A stretch of DNA of 12,581 bases, from assembly GCA_023458215.1 (NCBI GenBank), contig JAEXAJ010000115.1:1-12581 (forward strand). The letters are read 5' to 3'. Below the pieces are notes generated by a model. It worked only from the letters and a program-made list of their open reading frames with translations. It searched no databases and had not been told where the DNA came from. Both the position numbers and the translations under genes were made by a program. Shown one piece after another: positions 8,001-12,564 of this stretch (positions within the stretch are counted from its first letter, which is position 1; the number at the start of each line of letters is the position of its first letter). The stretch comes from Bacteroidota bacterium. GTDB lineage: Bacteria; Bacteroidota; Bacteroidia; Bacteroidales; Bacteroidaceae.

Positions 8001-10268
8001 TTCAGAAAAGAGGCTTCGCAGTATTGGGATATTGACGATGCTATCCTGCATCGGAATTGGGTGGAGTTTCATGCCGGTACTGACAACCGTGCCAAAAACA
8101 CTTATCCATATAATTTCGGGAATGCCGGCAGTAAGTGGAAATGGCGTTATGATGACCTTGATACCATCTTCGATACAGACAACCAAGGGCAGGCAAAGAA
8201 GGGATATAGCGTAGAGTTTCACGATAAGTACGATACGGGTGGTAGCGTATGGAATGGTGAGACAAGTAATTTCTGGAATCTGCTCGATTTGGCTTTTCCT
8301 GATGAGATATGGATGGGAATGCGCAAAATGATGGTCAAGATGGAGGAGCTTGGCGGGCTGAAATCGGGTACTGACTTCGACAAGCTATATGCTTATTTCG
8401 AAAAGTATTACTTCCGGGAAGCGCAGGAGTATTTTCCGCAGAATTTGTATAATGGGGATGCCAAGTTTACCTACGAAGGTTCTAAACTGGCTTATATGGA
8501 TGGGCGTTATACGAATGATACCGACCCGATTACTCAGTCCTTGGGCGATCACTATGCAGCCGAGCAGCGCTGGATAACGAAGCGTATTCTGTACATGATG
8601 AGCAAGTATAGTTTCGGCTTGTTCTCAGCCGATGGTACGGATAATATAACGGTACGTGCAGCGGGTAATACCATTCAGTATGAGCTGATTCCGGCAATGG
8701 ATATGTATCCTGCAATAGCCAATGGAACTTCGATTATACGGGGAACAAGAACGAAAGCCGGGGACGTTTGCCGGATGTTGATAGAGCTATCAGGTAGTGG
8801 CGACCAGCAGAATACCATACAGGCGGCTTCTTATTTGCAGGATATCGGTGATTGGTATGACAAGAATGTCACGGGTAGTATGATTATTCAGGGGCGTATG
8901 TTGCGTGATTTGCGTTTGGGAAGCAAGACGGGAAATATTGCCATCTCGATTACATCGTTGACTGTTTCCAATTGTGTGTCGTTGCAAAATATTGATTTGT
9001 CGCGTATTGCTACATTGCGGGGTACTCTGAACTTATCTGCTTGTACACACTTGAAATCGGTTTATGCCGGTGGCACGTCGTTGACGCAGCTTGTTCTGCC
9101 CAAAGGCGGTGGATTGGAGACAATAGAGTATAATGCAAACAATCAGTATGTGATGTTGCAAAATTACCCGTTAATAAAAAACAGTGGTGTATTGCTTGAT
9201 TATTGCAAAGAGAATGTAACGGACTTTTTTGTAGAGAACTGCCCTCAGCTGAAACCAATGCAACTCTTGTCTACTATTATTGAGGCACAGCAAGCACAAG
9301 GGGCGAATCATTCGCTGAAACATATCCGTGCCGTTGGCTTTGATGAGGAGTATTATACGGCGGATGCATTGGATATGCTAGCTAAATTATCGGATGAAAG
9401 CTATTCAGGACTGTCTGCGGAAGGGCTGGCAGGAGAGGATGCGATACCGGTGTTGGAGGGGAGGATTACGGTGCATAGTAAGTACTATCAGGACTTCGTA
9501 GATGCACTTCGCAACTCTTTCACCAAACTGGATTTAGTTTTAGACGGAGAACCAGCAATTTACTTCGCAGATAAGTATGCTAGAACTTTTATCGTTTCAG
9601 TTTTTGATGTAGATAAAGATGGCTATGTAACTGCTGAAGAAGCGGCTATTGCGAGGCAATTATACTGGGATAGATATTCCGACGCCGATAAAGTTAAAAT
9701 TGCAGATTTAAGAAAACTGAATGCGCTAGAGGGTTCTCTTGGTAAATTGATTAATATCAAAGAGTATTATATGGGATATCATGCCACAGAACTTGGGCAA
9801 AGTTCGTTCTATCAGAATGTAAGTCTTGAAGTTTTACATATAGGAATTAATGTCACTAGAATATCACAACGGTCTTGTAGAGAGTGTACTTCATTACGCA
9901 AAGTAATTCTGAACGATAAAATTACAATATTATATGGAGACCCATTTTACAAGTGCGCCAATCTAACAGAAATAAGTGATATGCCAGATACTTGTACAGA
10001 AATTGGCGGCGATTGCTTTTTCGAGTGTTCATCCTTGCCTCGTATTGTTGTTGGAAGTGGAATCACGAAAATATCGAATAAAGCATTCTGTGAATGCTCA
10101 TCAATGCATTCATTTTATATCAAAGCAACCACACCACCGACACTTGGTACTGATGTATTCAAGGATAACCCTTGCAAAATATATGTACCTCGTGGTAGCG
10201 GTGCTGCTTACAAGGCTGCTACAAATTGGAACGTATGGGCATCAAGAATACAAGAATATGATTTTTAA
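5088..10268 (+). CDS. Giant modular tail fibre with exchangeable LRR tip (1726 aa)
   Basis: Probable receptor-binding tail fibre. Residues 1-31 (MDKLNRKFTKGNVLKAEELN...) form a short helical N-terminus of a kind seen at the start of Bacteroides phage fibres, followed by beta-sandwich-like repeats. Residues about 390-610 look like a concanavalin/LamG-type domain (YINGVKNREF, then VDVYGMRVYDSALTSESV). Residues about 640-1030 resemble a CotH-type kinase fold: KGQGTSSMRYWKWNVRF at 682-698, TDNRAKN at 998-1004 and WRYDDLD at 1019-1025. Residues about 1270-1420 carry LRR-like segments. A perfect EF-hand loop (DVDKDGYVTAEE, 1507-1518) is followed by BspA-like leucine-rich repeats (C..L..I pattern) ending in YVPRGSGAAYKAATNW. 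Codons 1465-1469 (KYYQD) coincide with one copy of a 17-bp inverted repeat, so residues from 1465 on appear to be the switchable tip. The ATG at 5088, one base after the preceding stop, sets the start. Confidence 0.8.
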   Translation: MDKLNRKFTKGNVLKAEELNEVVGKINELVGSSLELGTTAGTAYDGASGASLEQIVRELAGGAGTMYSVYVRNNMESLGFASQYGEKCVLDFTFVSQYRDDISEPYKPTGELGTCTLMVKNAKYADFTTVKTMQVSSNASIKLDVSEWLSNGSNNIKITIAGINTDKVTAPITYTVQLTSLGISAPNFRWWTAFTDAISIPLNIGGNISKILHVSIAGEGYSKNYEVPLGTTVYTETAYNYRLQHPGQSGVYNVSMHVANTDGTIRTRTVSYNIICVEAGDRVKLIAVNNVIEKATNWTENALFDYTIYDGSNAVTSARFEVKKADVTVFSSEEDSISTSAKHTFSLPLEVETIDNTDFDLGVSVRDEAGKLALAMTIPVNNSLGFSSVAGAAFYMNPRTRSNNQSNYLSVVNEMTGGLVPATWKGMNWGSDGWATDADGNRVLRVMASAQVSIGYKAFAKEAARTGKTIEIDYKVDNVTDFNHPVISLSSAGDAFVGLRVFPDNVLMHSNALKNADNQGINLFEGKRLRLTLVIMPDAYGNSGFNLCIIYINGVKNREFTYENNDYFAQQSDIVIGSDYADVDVYGMRVYDSALTSESVLRNYINWLTDNTEKTAVKAENDVMDGNGSEIDFENTKDQFNVFVFDNKFPSLGNPNKMTGTLEVFFADHPEWNVSIPNVEAKGQGTSSMRYWKWNVRFSLGGWSMVPALAKATKVTAKKNFASSMQSHKIGSVNSVDDLYRAMGYLNEAMKTQQYANARVAVYQLPFVAFEKSINEEGETVYAFMGLYTMGPDKGDKNTFGYDTKLFPGLLAIEGSDNSPLCTLFRVPWNSRMQYNEEEEAFQYNGANAWDFGAGDIANISKWIPAYNLAYTCGNRLKPFNGTLAELNAQVATYRNEPYEFWIAKAGDANLYNVYYYESGEGKFIPSDVGAGTINLRTQLVDKGYGLLTADLSGKTADQLNTLFINARIQKFRKEASQYWDIDDAILHRNWVEFHAGTDNRAKNTYPYNFGNAGSKWKWRYDDLDTIFDTDNQGQAKKGYSVEFHDKYDTGGSVWNGETSNFWNLLDLAFPDEIWMGMRKMMVKMEELGGLKSGTDFDKLYAYFEKYYFREAQEYFPQNLYNGDAKFTYEGSKLAYMDGRYTNDTDPITQSLGDHYAAEQRWITKRILYMMSKYSFGLFSADGTDNITVRAAGNTIQYELIPAMDMYPAIANGTSIIRGTRTKAGDVCRMLIELSGSGDQQNTIQAASYLQDIGDWYDKNVTGSMIIQGRMLRDLRLGSKTGNIAISITSLTVSNCVSLQNIDLSRIATLRGTLNLSACTHLKSVYAGGTSLTQLVLPKGGGLETIEYNANNQYVMLQNYPLIKNSGVLLDYCKENVTDFFVENCPQLKPMQLLSTIIEAQQAQGANHSLKHIRAVGFDEEYYTADALDMLAKLSDESYSGLSAEGLAGEDAIPVLEGRITVHSKYYQDFVDALRNSFTKLDLVLDGEPAIYFADKYARTFIVSVFDVDKDGYVTAEEAAIARQLYWDRYSDADKVKIADLRKLNALEGSLGKLINIKEYYMGYHATELGQSSFYQNVSLEVLHIGINVTRISQRSCRECTSLRKVILNDKITILYGDPFYKCANLTEISDMPDTCTEIGGDCFFECSSLPRIVVGSGITKISNKAFCECSSMHSFYIKATTPPTLGTDVFKDNPCKIYVPRGSGAAYKAATNWNVWASRIQEYDF
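9479..9495 (+). repeat. Inverted repeat, left copy (putative crossover site)
   Basis: The 17-mer TAAGTACTATCAGGACT lies inside the fibre gene, covering codons for KYYQD (residues 1465-1469). Its exact reverse complement occurs at 11467-11483. Identity stops sharply on both sides although the two coding modules continue to align at the protein level. Confidence 0.85.
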
Positions 10269-10279
10269 ATTATAATGAT

Positions 10280-10480
10280 ATGGAAACTAAAACTGTTGCA
10301 ACGACCGTATTAAAGGCGAGTGAAGGAAAAGTTTTACGTCGCAAGTCAGATGGCTATATTGCCGGACAAGAAATATACTTGGGATATACCTATTACCTTG
10401 ATAGTAGAAAGTTAGTAGAACCACTCCTCGAACTCCCAAAGCATTACGAAGAGATAGATGCGCCAATAGACGGAGAATAA
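10280..10480 (+). CDS. Fibre-partner small protein, active copy (66 aa)
   Basis: Starts 11 bases after the fibre stop and ends just before a hairpin terminator. Its minus-strand paralogue (10533-10736) matches it at about 46 of 66 aligned residues by hand count, with the blocks ASEGKVLRR, EIYLGYTYYL, KLVEP and HYEEI identical. Many synonymous sites differ, so both copies look old and under selection rather than recently duplicated. It has no signal peptide or membrane segment. Its place directly behind the variable fibre tip matches gene U of phage Mu, a tail-fibre assembly factor that is switched together with the fibre tip. It could equally be a small capping subunit of the fibre. I do not recognise a named family. 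Confidence 0.7.
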   Translation: METKTVATTVLKASEGKVLRRKSDGYIAGQEIYLGYTYYLDSRKLVEPLLELPKHYEEIDAPIDGE

Positions 10481-10485
10481 TAAGA

Positions 10486-10520
10486 AAACCAGCCCGTAAC
10501 ACATCTTACGGGCTGATTTT
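10486..10520. terminator. Bidirectional terminator at the centre of the inversion segment
   Basis: A perfect 10-bp stem (CAGCCCGTAA at 10490-10499 pairing with 10506-10515) encloses a 6-base loop. On the plus strand it is followed by ATTTT; on the other side GAAAAC precedes the stem, giving a T-run on the minus strand. It lies between the two convergent partner genes and can end transcription from either side, so the active cassette keeps a terminator in both orientations. Confidence 0.85.
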
Positions 10521-10532
10521 CGCTTAAATAGG

Positions 10533-10736
10533 TTACTTCAAGTAGTCTTCCGGCATGTTGATTTCCTCGTAGTGTTCAGGGAGTTCTAATATCGGTTCTA
10601 CTAGTTTGATACCACCAAGGTAATAAGTGTAGCCGAGATAGATTTCATTGCTGAACATTCTTCCATCCGATATGCGTCGAAGTACTTTTCCCTCTGAGGC
10701 TTTAATTATCGTAGTTATTACTGTTTTAATTTCCAT
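10533..10736 (-). CDS. Fibre-partner small protein, silent inverted copy (67 aa)
   Basis: The frame extends upstream to 10805, but those extra residues overlap the end of the minus-strand fibre cassette. The ATG at 10736 gives MEIKTVITTIIKASEGKVLRR, which aligns from residue 1 with the plus-strand partner protein. It begins 17 bases after the stop of the inverted fibre cassette, mirroring the 11-base gap on the plus strand. As drawn it has no visible promoter of its own, so it is presumably expressed only when the segment is flipped behind the fibre gene. Function as for its paralogue: probably assembly or capping of the alternative tip. Confidence 0.7.
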   Translation of the reverse strand: MEIKTVITTIIKASEGKVLRRISDGRMFSNEIYLGYTYYLGGIKLVEPILELPEHYEEINMPEDYLK

Positions 10737-10753
10737 GTCACTAATTAATTTTA

Positions 10754-11524
10754 TTATTCGACATAAGTTGATAAAGGTCTTATTCTTGCCGCATAAATCG
10801 ACCAATTCGTAGCAGTCTTGTAAGCATTCAGTGAAGCATCTGGAACATAAATATCCCCTGGTTCCGCATTATATCCCCATCTAATTAGAGTTGGAGGCGT
10901 TATTGCACGGCAAATGATTGATGATTTACACTCTCTAAACCAAGCATCTCCAAGTTCTATAGTAGTGCTCGGTAAATCTATCATTTGAAGTGCAGCGCAT
11001 GATTGAAAGACATTGTCCTTAAGTGTAGTAACTCCTTCCGGAATAATTAAATATTTTATTTTCGTATTCAAAAAAGCCCATCCTTCTATACTTGTTATAG
11101 CAGGAGGAAGAGTTATTTCATGTAAGGATGTACATCCGCCGAATGCTTGTGATGGAATATTTTTTAAACCCGTAAAGTATTGAAATTCATTAAATATTTC
11201 TATTTCGGTATTGTTCCTGAATATGCTATAAGCCCTATCATTACTGGGACTTAACGACTGAACACTGGCCGCTTCCGTGTAATCAATCATTCCGTCTTCA
11301 TTCCTATCTACGAGAGCCTTGATCCCTGTTGACGGGTTAGGATAGTCAATAAAAGCTTTCTCTGTAGTAAGAACCCTCAAAATTTCTGGATCCGCAAAAC
11401 GGATAGCAGGAGTTCCATCCATAACCAAATTCAACTTTTTGAAGATCGTTCTTAGTTCCTCCACCGAGTCCTGATAGTACTTATACTTATGTCTATTTAG
11501 TATTGTAATCGGTAGGAATATCAA
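10754..11524 (-). CDS. Silent alternative tail-fibre C-terminus (start-less cassette)
   Basis: Encodes an EF-hand plus BspA-like LRR module homologous to the last 262 residues of the plus-strand fibre. Shared landmarks are KYYQD, LVMDGTPAIRFAD (against LVLDGEPAIYFAD), an EF-hand loop DRNEDGMIDYTE (11273-11308), LRR units such as FGGCTSLHEITLPPAITSI, and a YVP...YKTATNW ending. No ATG precedes the homologous part. The frame is open upstream to a TGA with only a TTG (11522-11524) as a poor start, and I see no ribosome binding site, so this is probably not an independent gene. It reads as a stored tip: recombination at the 17-bp repeat (11467-11483) would join its 242 codons in frame to fibre residue 1464, giving a fibre of 1706 residues. 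A free-standing LRR protein or a decaying fibre fragment are alternatives, but intact coding over the whole length argues against decay. Confidence 0.7.
   Translation of the reverse strand: MIFLPITILNRHKYKYYQDSVEELRTIFKKLNLVMDGTPAIRFADPEILRVLTTEKAFIDYPNPSTGIKALVDRNEDGMIDYTEAASVQSLSPSNDRAYSIFRNNTEIEIFNEFQYFTGLKNIPSQAFGGCTSLHEITLPPAITSIEGWAFLNTKIKYLIIPEGVTTLKDNVFQSCAALQMIDLPSTTIELGDAWFRECKSSIICRAITPPTLIRWGYNAEPGDIYVPDASLNAYKTATNWSIYAARIRPLSTYVE
11467..11483 (-). repeat. Inverted repeat, right copy (putative crossover site)
   Basis: Reverse complement of the 17-mer at 9479-9495. It encodes KYYQD in the minus-strand cassette with identical codons (AAG TAC TAT CAG GAC) and in the same phase, so an exchange keeps the reading frame. 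Confidence 0.85.
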
Positions 11525-11721
11525 AGTGTCATTTTGTATTTTTAATCAACTGTGAATCCATTATTCCTATCGGATGCCAGTGAGAATCGAAATGCGCAAA
11601 TGAAAATGCGGAAGGTGTAGATTATTAAAGTTTTATCGAAATGCTTACAATCGTTTTAGAATAATATATTCGTTAAATTTACGCTTGTAGGAGTGAAACC
11701 TGACGCAGATAAGTCCGTTAT

Positions 11722-11809
11722 CGGTAGGTAGTAGGTCTTTTACCTATAGGTAGTAACTCTTTTACTTGTAAGTAGTAACTATATTGCCTATAGGTAGTAA
11801 CCCTTTTTC
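11722..11809. repeat. Four tandem 22-bp repeats with palindromic junctions
   Basis: Units run 11722-11743, 11744-11765, 11766-11787 and 11788-11809, with the approximate consensus CTATAGGTAGTAACTCTTTTAC. Unit 3 is the most divergent. The junctions form dyads 22 bp apart: TACCTATAGGTA (11741-11752, perfect), TACTTGTAAGTA (11763-11774, arms of five) and CCTATAGG (11787-11794). The spacing is close to two helical turns, so neighbouring sites would face the same side of the DNA, as expected for a protein-binding array. Confidence 0.8.
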
Positions 11810-11874
11810 TGCATAAATCACCTTTAAATATGTATTATAAGCTAAATATAATGCGTATTTATTCTTGATTTATT

Positions 11875-11901
11875 CACAAGATGTTCTGGAACGTAAATTT
11901 G
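11875..11901 (+). promoter_or_regulatory. Possible Bacteroides-type promoter for the P5-like gene
   Basis: TAAATTTG at 11894-11901 fits the TAnnTTTG -7 element of Bacteroides. A TTG at 11875-11877 could be the -33 element, but the 16-base gap is shorter than the usual 19-21. It would leave a leader of roughly 100 bases before the ATG at 12015. Weak call. Confidence 0.3.
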
Positions 11902-12000
11902 AAATGGCAAGGGTGTTATTGAAAGAGAAAATTTACTGTCGATATGGATGTAAAACAGGTGTTTTAGTGTGAATATGAATCATAAATTATAAACATAGAA

Positions 12001-12005
12001 AGGAG
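12001..12005 (+). promoter_or_regulatory. Shine-Dalgarno site of the P5-like gene
   Basis: AGGAG, within the longer GAAAGGAG, ends nine bases before the ATG at 12015. It is the clearest ribosome binding site in the window; the tail genes upstream rely on tight spacing or stop/start overlap instead. Confidence 0.7.
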
Positions 12006-12014
12006 AATAACACA

Positions 12015-12410
12015 ATGAGTAGAGGTTTAAGAAATTGTAATCCCGGAAACATTCGGAATAGTTCAACGGTGTGGATTGGAGAAGTTGTACCATCCCAAGA
12101 TAATACTTTTAAGCAATTTAAATCAATGGCTTATGGCTATCGCGCACTTATCAAACTATTGCAGAATTATAGAAAGTTGTATAACAAGCAAACTATTACT
12201 GAATTTATACAGCGATGGGCACCTCCAAAGGAGAATGATACATCTGCATATATCAATAGAGTATGTAGAGAAATGCAAGTCTCGGCTACATATATTCCTG
12301 ATATTGAAGATCGGAAGATAATGTGTGCCTTTGCAGCAGCTATTTCTCAGGTAGAAAACGGAGTGCCGGCTGTCATGTCCGATATTGAAAAAGGCTGGGA
12401 ATTACTATGA
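12015..12410 (+). CDS. Structural protein P5-like / putative phage lysozyme-family protein (131 aa)
   Basis: The N-terminus RGLRNCNPGNIRNS is the hallmark of proteins usually annotated as structural protein P5, a small phage-encoded group named after a virion-associated murein-degrading protein. Further typical parts are FKQFKSMAYGYRALIKLLQNY, a TITEFIQRWAPPKENDTSAYI stretch and a C-terminal helix. The length of 131 residues is normal for the group. There is no signal peptide or membrane segment, so export would need a holin or release with the virion. A strong Shine-Dalgarno, a separate upstream gap and a terminator behind it suggest a stand-alone unit. A role in cell-wall degradation at entry or lysis is inferred from the family; I cannot point to a catalytic residue with certainty. 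Confidence 0.7.
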   Translation: MSRGLRNCNPGNIRNSSTVWIGEVVPSQDNTFKQFKSMAYGYRALIKLLQNYRKLYNKQTITEFIQRWAPPKENDTSAYINRVCREMQVSATYIPDIEDRKIMCAFAAAISQVENGVPAVMSDIEKGWELL

Positions 12411-12436
12411 AAGGAAAGAAGAAAGTTTAAATGAAT

Positions 12437-12471
12437 AAAGGTCTAATTCCGTAAAGAATTAGACCTTTTTT
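12437..12471 (+). terminator. Rho-independent terminator after the P5-like gene
   Basis: A 13-bp stem (12437-12449 pairing with 12456-12468) encloses a 6-base loop and is followed by a run of T. The A-rich left arm means it could also act on the minus strand downstream of the tRNA-Pro. It separates the last phage gene from the tRNA. Confidence 0.9.
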
Positions 12472-12477
12472 CGTATG

Positions 12478-12550
12478 TCGGAATGAGGCGACTCGAACGC
12501 CCGACCCCTACGTCCCGAACGTAGTGCGCTACCAACTGCGCTACATTCCG
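12478..12550 (-). tRNA. tRNA-Pro (anticodon CGG)
   Basis: Read on the minus strand, all four arms fold. The acceptor CGGAATG pairs with CATTCCG, the D stem is GCGC/GCGC around AGTTGGTA, the anticodon arm is CTACG-TTCGGGA-CGTAG with anticodon CGG, and the T arm is GGGCG-TTCGAGT-CGCCT with one G-U pair. The discriminator base is A and CCA is not encoded. The 3' end faces the phage genes. Confidence 0.93.
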
Positions 12551-12564
12551 ATCTCTTTCGGAAG

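Larger units (their letters stand above)
9479..11483. other. Putative invertible fibre-tip segment (Mu G-segment-like)
   Basis: The 2005-bp stretch bounded by the 17-bp inverted repeats is mirror-symmetric in content: variable fibre tip, partner gene and terminator half on the plus strand, then terminator half, partner gene and variable fibre tip on the minus strand. Inversion would exchange one expressed tip-plus-partner pair for the other behind the constant fibre part (residues 1-1464). This follows from the layout; no recombinase is encoded here and only one orientation is visible. Confidence 0.75.
11525..12014. other. Intergenic region without a convincing gene
   Basis: About 490 bases separate the silent fibre cassette from the P5-like gene. 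The stretch is AT-rich and holds the 22-bp tandem repeats (11722-11809) and a possible promoter near 11894. On the minus strand a start-less frame of about 30 codons (roughly 11530-11622, ending in MDSQLIKNTK) looks protein-like but is too short to call. Confidence 0.6.

Noticed and set aside
7542..8222. Minus-strand open frame of 226 codons opposite the CotH-like part
   Set aside because: The plus-strand frame carries the recognisable motifs; the antisense translation shows none.
10737..10805. N-terminal extension of the minus-strand partner gene
   Set aside because: It overlaps the end of the fibre cassette and has no counterpart in the plus-strand paralogue, which starts at the ATG equivalent to 10736.
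9479..11483. A diversity-generating retroelement as the source of tip variation
   Set aside because: There is no reverse transcriptase and no template/variable repeat pair with A-biased differences. The two tips are inverted, wholly diverged and intact, which fits inversion better.
11522..11560. A promoter reading into the silent cassette (TTG...ACACTTTG on the minus strand)
   Set aside because: The -7-like element lacks the leading TA and there is no ATG or ribosome binding site downstream, so independent expression is not supported.
11722..11809. CRISPR array
   Set aside because: The 22-bp units abut directly with no spacers, and no cas genes are present.
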